DNA from: UBA6382 sp963617965
Lineage (GTDB): Bacteria; Bacteroidota; Bacteroidia; Bacteroidales; Bacteroidaceae
Assembly: GCA_963617965.1 (NCBI GenBank)
Contig: CAVEQO010000046.1
Location: 1-12,603, forward strand
DNA: 12,603 nucleotides
Direction of reading: 5' to 3'
Shown: positions 6,498-12,603 of the stretch, one piece after another
How the letters are laid out: each line of letters starts with the position of its first letter
Position numbering within the stretch: the stretch's first letter is position 1
Translations under genes and position numbers: made by a program
The notes under the pieces: generated by a model
Databases searched by the model: none
What the model saw: the letters and a program-made list of their open reading frames with translations, nothing else
Told to the model about the DNA's origin: nothing

Positions 6498-7334
6498 TTA
6501 GGGTACAAGGTTTTCAAGCAGACTCTCCACGTCCATCTCCCTGTATTTGGAAGACAGCGTGGTGCGCCCGTTCCAGTCCGACGAGTCCGACAGCGAACTG
6601 AGCGTCATGTCAAGCCCGCAGCTTTGCCTGTCGCCCGTAAAGGAAATCTTCACCGACGACGGGAACTTTCCCTGGCCGAACTTCACGAAATCACCGTAGA
6701 TGCAGGTTAGGGTACCTTTTTCGGAAACGTTCTTTGACGTTACCGTAGTGCGGTCAAGCAGGGCATTTTCCGTTATTGTCAGAAACGCATAGTCAAGCTT
6801 CGGGGCCGTTGTGAGGCAGAGCAGGGTATGCGCCCCGGCCGACGAGACCGTAAATTCCGGCAACTTGTCCGACACCTTGCCTCCGGGATAGAACACCTCG
6901 TTCCAGAACACGGACTCCAGGGCGTGGAAGTCAAGGTTCGACGAACGCAGGAAATCTATCTTGTCGTACGCAGCCCTGACATAGCGGCTGTTTATGCGGT
7001 CCACGATGAGCACGCCCTCCGGTGTGAACTCCATCCTGCCAACCTCGCCCACGATGGGGAAGGTAAGCGACATCTGGATGACATCGCCGCGCTTCATCCT
7101 GAGGCTGCCCGAGAGGGAGACGTCCTTGCCGCCCACCGACAGGGCGAGACGCATCTTGGCGGTCAGGCACTTGGAGACATTGGCATTGGCCAGCACTCTC
7201 TGCTTGTAGAGGTCTTCCGTACTATGCCCCGCAGCGGCAGTTGCCCCCTGTATATTCTTTGAAGTGCTGCAGGAGTCCAACAGCAGCAGACCGGCAAGAA
7301 ACAGGCCGGCAGCCGTTATTCTGACAATCTTCAT
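6498..7334 (-). CDS. DUF4292 family lipoprotein (LolA/LolB-like fold)
   Basis: This 278-residue protein has a lipoprotein signal ending LLDSC, with Cys22 followed by STSKN. There is no acidic export tag, so it probably stays facing the periplasm. The mature domain resembles the DUF4292 family of Bacteroidetes: a strand-rich half-barrel with MKRGDVIQMSLTFPIVGEVG (about residues 79-98), FTPEGVLIVDRINSRYV and a C-terminal KFPSSVKISF. This family resembles the LolA/LolB lipoprotein carriers in fold; the resemblance, not a proven function, suggests a part in lipoprotein handling or envelope assembly. The gene starts 5 nt after the stop of the TPR gene and ends 21 nt before the EnvC-like gene, so all are one transcript. 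The family is likely; the role is inference. Confidence 0.8.
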   Translation of the reverse strand: MKIVRITAAGLFLAGLLLLDSCSTSKNIQGATAAAGHSTEDLYKQRVLANANVSKCLTAKMRLALSVGGKDVSLSGSLRMKRGDVIQMSLTFPIVGEVGRMEFTPEGVLIVDRINSRYVRAAYDKIDFLRSSNLDFHALESVFWNEVFYPGGKVSDKLPEFTVSSAGAHTLLCLTTAPKLDYAFLTITENALLDRTTVTSKNVSEKGTLTCIYGDFVKFGQGKFPSSVKISFTGDRQSCGLDMTLSSLSDSSDWNGRTTLSSKYREMDVESLLENLVP

Positions 7335-7339
7335 AGTCG

Positions 7340-9085
7340 CTATTCTTTGTAGTATCTGTGGCTTTGCGCTTTTTTCCTGATAACCGCCGACGAGGGATCC
7401 ATCTTGGCGGCCCGCTTCCAGTATTCTGCCGCCTCTTCCGTCAGTCCCAGATGATAGTATATGTCGCCTGCATGATCCACGAGACTGACATTGTCGGGAT
7501 CGTCGGGGTCTTCCGTAAACTCGAGTGCCTTGTCAATGTACTTGCGCGCCTCCGCGCAGTCTCCCTGCAGAAACAGTATCCAGGCATAGGTGTCAAGGTA
7601 TGTGGGTTCTTCTGGCTCTTCCTTTATTGTCTTGGCACTCATCTGCCGGGCCTTGTCAAGGTTGCCGCCGTCAAGCGAGAGGAAATAGGCATAGTTGTTA
7701 AGACACATGATGTTATCGCCGTTGTATACCAGCGCCGAGTCATACATCACGTAGGCCTCGTCCTTGCGCCCTGCCTTGTGGAGGGCGTCGGCATAGGCTG
7801 AGTAGTAGCTCGACACCAGTTCCGTGTGGGTGTCCCCGGTGATGTATTTCAGCCCCCTTGCATACATGTCGAGTGCGCCTTTGTCGTCTTTCTGTATCTG
7901 CAGCACCGCCCCGGCATAATAATAGAACAGCGGATGCCGGGCGTTTTCCTTCAGTCCGTCGGTACTCAGCCTCTTCAATTCGCCGTAGTCTCTCCTCGAC
8001 AGGGCGTCCTGCATCAGGTGAAGGCGCGAATACTCGTCAGAGGGGTTGATGTCGAGCATCTTGTTGAATATCGGCACCGTCAGCGAGTCCGGGGTGTTTT
8101 CGCTGAGCATCTGCTCCGCTATCACGCCATACAGCGTGGCGTCTTCTTCCTGTAGGGGCAGCAGCCGGCTCACGAGCGAGTCGCGTTGCATCTTCCTTTC
8201 CTGCGTAGGATATTTGTCGAGATAGTTGCGGTATGCTGCCATGCGTGTCTGCACTGGCATCGACGTGTCGAGCACCAGATTCTTCAGTGCCGTGTTTTCC
8301 ACCTCCGCATTTTTGGTGGCCAAGGCATATTTGTAAAGCAGTATGTTCCCGTTGCCGCGTGTCTCCTCGTCTTCCTCCACTTGTCTGATTATCCTGAGCA
8401 CTTCGTCCGTCCTGCCGAGAGCGAGCAGTGCCTCGCCCTTGGCTATGAGGTATTCCGTGTTGTGGCCCGGGCATTTCTCTATCAGGGTGTCGGCAATGAG
8501 CAGGGCTTCCTGCAGGTGCCCCATGCCGATGGCGGCGCGCAGTTTCTGCGTCGACAGCAGTTCGTCGTCGTCCCTTATGGGACGCCACCTGTCCAGAGTG
8601 GCGCACAGGCTGCCGAAATCGCCCTTGGATTCATAGAAGGAACAGAGCAGGGCAAAAGCCTTGTCACGCAAGAACTCGTCGGTCAGCAGCGACTGTATCA
8701 TCCCGACTCCCCGGTCATCGTTGGCGGCGAGCAGTGTACTGCCAAGCTCAAGAAGGTATTCTTTGTTTTCCGGACACAGGGCGTGGACTTTCTCCAGATA
8801 CGCCACAACGGGTATGTCCAGACCGTGGCTTCCGGCAAAACGGGCCATATCGAAAAGGGCTTCCGCACCGTCGGGATTGAGCCGGCTGGCACGTTCCAGC
8901 AGCCTGAAGCAGGCCACGTCGTTGCCAGCCTCGCGCTGGCACACGGCCTCAAGATACAGTGCGCGGTACTTGCGCTGCATCCTTTCGTCCGGCTGCAACG
9001 CCCCTCCCCTGCCGACGGCGCAGATGGCCGGAATGGCAAGAAGAAAAACGGCCAACGCCTTTTTCATCACTCTGTTTGCAAGCAT
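7340..9085 (-). CDS. Exported tetratricopeptide-repeat protein
   Basis: This 581-residue protein has an N-terminal signal sequence (KKALAVFLLAIPAICAVG) and helical tetratricopeptide repeats along most of its length. The clearest repeats are near the C-terminus, for example YLDTYAWILFLQGDCAEARK at about 495-515 and AGDIYYHLGLTEEAAEYWKR near 540-560, each ending in an acidic/Pro linker. There is no catalytic motif, so it is probably a periplasmic or membrane-anchored scaffold binding other envelope proteins. Two starts are possible: ATG at 9085 (used here) or ATG at 9067, which gives a shorter, typical MKK signal peptide. It lies 36 nt after dut and 5 nt before the DUF4292 gene in one operon. 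TPR assignment is sure, partner unknown. Confidence 0.88.
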   Translation of the reverse strand: MLANRVMKKALAVFLLAIPAICAVGRGGALQPDERMQRKYRALYLEAVCQREAGNDVACFRLLERASRLNPDGAEALFDMARFAGSHGLDIPVVAYLEKVHALCPENKEYLLELGSTLLAANDDRGVGMIQSLLTDEFLRDKAFALLCSFYESKGDFGSLCATLDRWRPIRDDDELLSTQKLRAAIGMGHLQEALLIADTLIEKCPGHNTEYLIAKGEALLALGRTDEVLRIIRQVEEDEETRGNGNILLYKYALATKNAEVENTALKNLVLDTSMPVQTRMAAYRNYLDKYPTQERKMQRDSLVSRLLPLQEEDATLYGVIAEQMLSENTPDSLTVPIFNKMLDINPSDEYSRLHLMQDALSRRDYGELKRLSTDGLKENARHPLFYYYAGAVLQIQKDDKGALDMYARGLKYITGDTHTELVSSYYSAYADALHKAGRKDEAYVMYDSALVYNGDNIMCLNNYAYFLSLDGGNLDKARQMSAKTIKEEPEEPTYLDTYAWILFLQGDCAEARKYIDKALEFTEDPDDPDNVSLVDHAGDIYYHLGLTEEAAEYWKRAAKMDPSSAVIRKKAQSHRYYKE

Positions 9086-9121
9086 TGTTCCCGAAAATAT
9101 GGTGGAGCGTACAAGGAATAC

Positions 9122-9559
9122 TCAAAGTCCCGTATGGCCGAAGCCGCCCGCTCCCCGCTCCGTTGCGTCGAGGACTTCAACCTCGTCAAAGCCCACACGC
9201 TCATACTTGCCCACGACCATCTGGGCTATGCGGTCGCCGTCGTTCACCGTCACTTCCGTGTCGGAGAGGTTGGCCAGAATCACGCCGATCTCCCCGCGGT
9301 AGTCCGCATCGATGGTCCCGGGGGTGTTAAGCACCGTCAGACCCTGCTTGAGAGCCAGACCCGAACGCGGTCTCACCTGGGCCTCGTAGCCGTCGGGCAG
9401 GGCCATGAACAACCCGGTTGGCACAAGTGCCCTGCCCAGAGGACTGATAACGACTGGAGAGTCGAGATTGGCGCGCAAATCCACGCCTGCGCTCTGGGGA
9501 GTCGCGTATTCCGGAAGACGGTGGTGCGACTTGTTTATGATTTGTATTTTAACAGACAT
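9122..9559 (-). CDS. dut: dUTP diphosphatase (dUTPase)
   Basis: This 145-residue trimeric dUTPase hydrolyses dUTP to dUMP and pyrophosphate, keeping uracil out of DNA and supplying dUMP for thymidylate. All five family motifs are present: AGVDLRAN (24-31), RPRSGLA (63-69), the uracil/sugar pocket GTIDADYRGEI (81-91, catalytic Asp83), RIAQMVV (110-116) and the C-terminal arm RGAGGFGHTG (135-144). The arm reads FGHTG where E. coli has FGSTG; the phosphate-facing GGFG is intact. It is the first gene of the four-gene minus-strand operon and has a canonical promoter directly upstream, back to back with that of dgt. Confidence 0.97.
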   Translation of the reverse strand: MSVKIQIINKSHHRLPEYATPQSAGVDLRANLDSPVVISPLGRALVPTGLFMALPDGYEAQVRPRSGLALKQGLTVLNTPGTIDADYRGEIGVILANLSDTEVTVNDGDRIAQMVVGKYERVGFDEVEVLDATERGAGGFGHTGL

Positions 9560-9579
9560 ACTCGCTGAATTTCAAGTTA

Positions 9580-9611
9580 CAAATTTAGCACAATCCGACA
9601 GCTAAACCAAA
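9580..9611 (-). promoter_or_regulatory. dut operon promoter (-33/-7)
   Basis: On the minus strand TTTG (9611-9608) and TAAATTTG (9587-9580) are 20 nt apart, matching the Bacteroidetes consensus. Initiation near 9574 gives a leader of about 15 nt to the ATG at 9559. Confidence 0.78.
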
Positions 9612-9628
9612 TTTTAGGGACAATGCTT

Positions 9629-9660
9629 TTTGCACGAAGATGAAAAATAACTTACTTTTG
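9629..9660 (+). promoter_or_regulatory. dgt promoter (-33/-7)
   Basis: TTTG (9629-9632) and TACTTTTG (9653-9660) are 20 nt apart, matching the Bacteroidetes consensus. The expected transcript start near 9667 lies after the in-frame ATG at 9640, so that ATG cannot be the dgt start from this promoter. Confidence 0.8.
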
Positions 9661-9678
9661 CATTACAAGACTCCAATC

Positions 9679-11052
9679 ATGAAACAACCACAAAAAATGG
9701 AGTGGTCGAAGCTTGTCAGCACCAGGCGTTTCGGCCACGAGGACAGGCACGGCGACATTGCCGAATACCGCTCCGTATTCCAGCGGGACTACGACAGGCT
9801 TATTTTTTCGGCACCGTTCCGCCGCCTGCAGAACAAGACTCAGGTTTTTCCGCTTCCCGGCAGCATATTCGTACACAACCGCTTGACCCACAGCCTTGAA
9901 GTGGCAAGCGTGGGACGCTCGCTCGGCAACGATGCCGCACGCCGGCTGATGGAACTCCACCCCGACCTCGAGGAAAAACAGCTCTCGCAGCTTGGCACCA
10001 TCACGTCGGCTGCCTGTCTGGCGCACGACTTGGGCAACCCGCCTTTCGGTCACTCGGGAGAGAAAGCCATCGCCACATTCTTCAGCGAGGGCAAGGGACG
10101 GCGATTCCGGAAGATGCTGGAAGACGAGGTCGGACAGGAGCGCGCCGGAATCCTGTGGAACGACATCATACGCTACGACGGCAACGCCAACGCATTCAGG
10201 CTTCTCACTCACCAATACGAGGGACGGCGAGAGGGCGGATATGTGATGACCTACAGCACTCTGGCTTCGATAGTGAAATATCCGCACAGTTCCGTCATGT
10301 GCGGGAAGAAGAACAAATTCGGCTTCTTCGAGAGCGAACTGGACACCTACAGGCAGGTGGCGCACCACTTGGGACTCAAGTGTTTCGAAGACGACGGCTT
10401 CCGCATGAGATACGCGCGCTACCCGCTGGCTTATTTCGTGGAGGCGGCCGACGACATCTGCTATGAGATAATGGACATAGAGGATGCCTACAAGCTGCAC
10501 CTCGTCACCGCCGACAAGACAAAGGAGCTGCTGCTGAATTTCTTTGAGCCCGGACAGCGCGACACGATAGAGAACTCCTACCCCGATGTCACTGACCCCC
10601 ACGAACGCATCATATACATACGCTCGTGTGTCATCAACGCCATCGAACAGGAGTGTGTAAGGGTGTTTATCGACAATGAGGACAGCATTCTGGAGGGAGA
10701 GTTTGAGGGCTCGCTCGTCAAGCACATGGAACCGCACATGTATGAGGCGCTGGAGCGTATTGCCGACTTCGCCGCAGCCCACGTCTACCGTTCGCGCGAA
10801 GTCCTCGACATTGAACTGGCGGGCTACCGCATAATCGACACTCTGCTGGAGCTGTTCACCGATGCCATAGAGGAACCCGGCAAGGCCTACTCCAAACTCC
10901 TGATAAACCGTGTGCCGTCACAATACCAGGTCAATGCGCCTACCGTCCACGGCAGACTTGTCGGCGTGCTTGACTACATCACGGGCATGACCGATATCTA
11001 CGCCCTTGATCTCTACCGCAAGATCAACGGAATGTCGCTGCCCAACATATAG
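9679..11052 (+). CDS. dgt: dGTP triphosphohydrolase-like protein (HD domain)
   Basis: This 457-residue HD-domain protein is of the Dgt family, which cleaves dNTPs (dGTP in E. coli) to nucleoside and triphosphate. The N-terminal signature DYDRLIFSAPFRRLQNKTQV (residues 37-56) and PLPGSIFVHNRLTHSLEVA are conserved. The HD metal site is complete: H71, H116-D117 in CLAHDLGNPPFGHSGE, and D258 in EAADDICYEI. Length is in the usual range. The start at 9679 follows the predicted transcription start by about 12 nt; ATG at 9697 (MEWSKL...) is an equally plausible start that fits the A-rich leader and the N-terminus I recall for Bacteroides homologues. It is divergent from dut and converges on murF, with only 50 nt and no clear terminator at that junction. 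Which dNTP it prefers is not readable here. Confidence 0.92.
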   Translation: MKQPQKMEWSKLVSTRRFGHEDRHGDIAEYRSVFQRDYDRLIFSAPFRRLQNKTQVFPLPGSIFVHNRLTHSLEVASVGRSLGNDAARRLMELHPDLEEKQLSQLGTITSAACLAHDLGNPPFGHSGEKAIATFFSEGKGRRFRKMLEDEVGQERAGILWNDIIRYDGNANAFRLLTHQYEGRREGGYVMTYSTLASIVKYPHSSVMCGKKNKFGFFESELDTYRQVAHHLGLKCFEDDGFRMRYARYPLAYFVEAADDICYEIMDIEDAYKLHLVTADKTKELLLNFFEPGQRDTIENSYPDVTDPHERIIYIRSCVINAIEQECVRVFIDNEDSILEGEFEGSLVKHMEPHMYEALERIADFAAAHVYRSREVLDIELAGYRIIDTLLELFTDAIEEPGKAYSKLLINRVPSQYQVNAPTVHGRLVGVLDYITGMTDIYALDLYRKINGMSLPNI

Positions 11053-11102
11053 CGGCGGGACGAAGCCTGCGCAACGGGACGCAGCAAGGGGTTGCCGTCA
11101 CG

Positions 11103-12416
11103 CTACAACAGTTCCGGCAACTGGTACAGGTGCGTGGAGTTGCTGCCCTTGATCAGTATCAGCTTGCCGCAAAGCGGTGTCTCCTGCAGCCGGGCTTTTA
11201 CCTCTTCCACATTGTCAAAGACGGGAAACGGGGGGCTTTGTTTTCTGAAATTTCCGCCCACAAGCCACACGTTGGTGAAACCCAGTCTCGTTATGTCTGA
11301 AATCACCTTGGCGTGTTCGGCGTCCGATGTTGTCCCCAACTCTTTCATGTCACCCAGAATGAGCATCTTCTCCTTGTTTCCGTCCGTTTTCATCAGGGCG
11401 AAATTCTCCAGGGCGGCACTCATGCTCGAGGGATTGGCGTTGTACGCGTCCACCACGAGTGTGTTGCGGTCTGTCGTGCGCAGTTCCGAGCGGCTGTTGG
11501 TCGGCTCATACTCCGACAGGGCCTTGTCCACGTCACAGGGCGGCACACCGTAGTGCAGGCCCACGCATACCGCGGCCAGAGCGTTGTCAAGGTTGTATGA
11601 CCCCACCATGTGCGTCTGCACCTCGTGCCACGGTTCGCCTGTGCCGCCGCTGCGCCACCTCAGCTTGAGAAACGGGTTGCATTCCACCGTTTCGCCCTCT
11701 GCCGCATAGCCGCGGCCGGGCTTGCCGTAGGTCACGGTTCTGAGTCCTTCCGCCTCTTTCGCCAGTATGCTGTTGTCGGCATTGAGGAACACGAAACCGT
11801 CCGGGTTGGAGCGGAGGTTGTCGTAGAGTTCGGCCTTTGTCCTGACAACCCCCTCAAAAGAGCCGAAACCCTCTATATGGGCACGCCCCACATTGGTTAT
11901 CAGCCCGCAGTCGGGCGAAACGATTTCTGCCAGTGCCCTGATTTCACCGGGGTGGTTGGCTCCTGTCTCTATCACGGCAATCTGGTGGCTGGCGTTGATG
12001 CCGAGCAGGGTCTTGGGAACACCGATATGGTTGTTGAAGTTGCCCTTGGTGTGGAGCACTCTGTATTTTTCGGAGAGGACGGCACTCACCAGCTCTTTCG
12101 TGGTGGTCTTGCCGTTTGTGCCGGTTATTTCTATTACGAGTCCCCCGAAACGCATGCGGTGCAGATGCGCCAGTTCCTGCAGTGCCTTGAGGGCATCGTC
12201 CACAAGGATATACCTCCCGTCTCCGGTCGGGCAGTACTCCGCCTCGTCCACAACGGCATAGGCACAGCCTTTGGCGAGTGCCGCCGCAGCAAACTTGTTG
12301 CCGTCAAAGGTGTCTCCCTTGAGGGCAAAGAAAATGGAACTGTCCGGACATTCCCTGCTGTCTGTTGTGACTGCGGGATGCTCCAGATACAGGTCATAAA
12401 GTTGTTCTGTTGTCAT
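11103..12416 (-). CDS. murF: MurF, UDP-MurNAc-tripeptide:D-Ala-D-Ala ligase
   Basis: This 437-residue Mur ligase performs the last cytoplasmic step of peptidoglycan precursor synthesis, adding D-Ala-D-Ala to UDP-MurNAc-tripeptide with ATP. An N-terminal substrate domain (residues 1-90, with VTTDSRECPDSSIFFALKG) precedes the ATP-binding domain with P-loop GTNGKTTTK (99-107). Other conserved features are KGNFNNHIGVP (124-134), ETGANHPGEI (150-159), NVGRAHIEGFGS (175-186) and the probable carbamylated Lys194 in RTKAEL. The C-terminal domain shows DAYNANPSSMSAAL and ILGDMKELG. The length is typical of Bacteroidales MurF. It is transcribed singly here, away from the usual mur/fts cluster, as is common in this group. 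Confidence 0.96.
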   Translation of the reverse strand: MTTEQLYDLYLEHPAVTTDSRECPDSSIFFALKGDTFDGNKFAAAALAKGCAYAVVDEAEYCPTGDGRYILVDDALKALQELAHLHRMRFGGLVIEITGTNGKTTTKELVSAVLSEKYRVLHTKGNFNNHIGVPKTLLGINASHQIAVIETGANHPGEIRALAEIVSPDCGLITNVGRAHIEGFGSFEGVVRTKAELYDNLRSNPDGFVFLNADNSILAKEAEGLRTVTYGKPGRGYAAEGETVECNPFLKLRWRSGGTGEPWHEVQTHMVGSYNLDNALAAVCVGLHYGVPPCDVDKALSEYEPTNSRSELRTTDRNTLVVDAYNANPSSMSAALENFALMKTDGNKEKMLILGDMKELGTTSDAEHAKVISDITRLGFTNVWLVGGNFRKQSPPFPVFDNVEEVKARLQETPLCGKLILIKGSNSTHLYQLPELL

Positions 12417-12453
12417 AATCGGTGAGAAGTGCCGCCAAGGGCTGTAACGACTG

Positions 12454-12461
12454 CAAAAATA
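12454..12461 (-). promoter_or_regulatory. -7 box of murF
   Basis: On the minus strand TATTTTTG matches TAnnTTTG and lies about 37 nt before the murF ATG. The normal -33 position (around 12482-12485) holds no TTTG; it falls in the loop of the neighbouring hairpin. A TTTG does occur in the stem, but at a spacing of only 14 nt. Confidence 0.5.
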
Positions 12462-12464
12462 CGA

Positions 12465-12501
12465 AAAAAGCTCCGCAAACCGGGTGTTTGCGGAGCTTTT
12501 T
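12465..12501. terminator. Strong bidirectional-type hairpin terminator
   Basis: Sixteen bases (12465-12480) pair perfectly with 12486-12501 around a 5-nt loop, CGGGT. The stem core GCTCCGCAAAC is flanked by A on one side and T on the other, giving a T run on either strand. It lies 48 nt past the stop of the partial gene at the right edge and is best read as that gene's minus-strand terminator, insulating murF. Confidence 0.88.
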
Positions 12502-12549
12502 GGTTTTATGTGTCAACCCTGCTTTCTGCAAACAAGGTTGCTGTTCACA

Positions 12550-12603
12550 TCAGAACTTGATCTTCTTGCCGTTGACAATGTAGATCCGGCCCTTCTGGAG
12601 AGA
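12550..12603 (-). CDS. C-terminal end of a secreted-type protein (partial)
   Basis: The minus strand reads SLQKGRIYIVNGKKIKF followed by TGA at 12552-12550, and the gene continues beyond the window. The KG-IYIVNGKK ending is the last strand of the C-terminal sorting-like domain found on many secreted or surface proteins of Prevotella and other Bacteroidales, similar to type IX secretion signals. What the protein does cannot be told from 17 residues. Confidence 0.65.
   Translation of the reverse strand, partial: SLQKGRIYIVNGKKIKF

Noticed and set aside
8186..9568. Long plus-strand open frame (460 codons) opposite the TPR gene and dut
   Set aside because: It spans two clear genes on the other strand, is His/Val/Gly-rich without motifs, and has no promoter.
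9652..10782. Minus-strand open frame (376 codons) opposite dgt
   Set aside because: Shadow of dgt; the sense strand carries the full HD motif.
11053..11102. Terminator between convergent dgt and murF
   Set aside because: Only 5-bp stems (for example CTGCG/CGCAG) with no T run; too weak to call.
11610..12425. Plus-strand open frame opposite murF
   Set aside because: Antisense shadow; murF motifs are complete on the minus strand.

Overview
The window looks like a chromosomal segment of a Bacteroidales bacterium, most likely Prevotellaceae or a close relative. The evidence is TAnnTTTG -7 promoter boxes (three of them paired with a TTTG -33 box at exactly 20 nt), almost no Shine-Dalgarno sequences, a lipoprotein with an SSDDDD surface-export tag, an ArgE of the Bacteroidetes succinylornithine type, DUF4292 and EnvC-like envelope genes, and a protein tail ending in IYIVNGKKIKF typical of secreted Prevotella proteins. 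Most of the window is GC-rich housekeeping DNA; positions 1-1600 are AT-richer and look accessory or degraded.

Layout. 1-550 has no convincing gene: it holds a perfect 17-bp hairpin, a possible coding scar, a G8 tract and a -7 box. 551-958 encodes a small surface lipoprotein with a lipocalin-like barrel. 1081-1392 is a kbl (glycine C-acetyltransferase) remnant, cut at both ends and carrying an internal in-frame deletion. 1393-1590 is non-coding with GTAACAC repeats. A complete minus-strand tRNA-Lys(UUU) unit follows, with promoter, 73-nt tRNA and terminator. 1866-5024 is a plus-strand run: BadF/NAGK-like sugar kinase, an overlapping Fur-family regulator, ArgE' and DeoD. 5046-9559 is a minus-strand operon read dut, TPR protein, DUF4292 lipoprotein, EnvC-like protein. 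dgt (9679-11052) diverges from dut, and murF (11103-12416, minus) converges on dgt. A strong hairpin terminator separates murF from the last 17 codons of a secreted-type protein that continues beyond the right edge.

How the genes may work together. dut and dgt are back-to-back dNTP hydrolases served by two promoters packed into 119 nt, which suggests a nucleotide-pool control locus; DeoD adds purine salvage nearby. The genes behind dut point to the cell envelope: a Lol-fold-like lipoprotein, a TPR scaffold and a catalytically dead LytM protein that probably activates a peptidoglycan amidase. MurF makes the peptidoglycan precursor.

I see no clear new defence, mobile or biosynthetic system. 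The points most worth a second look are the G8 tract inside the lipoprotein promoter, the internally deleted kbl scar, the dut/dgt promoter pair and the kinase-Fur coupling.
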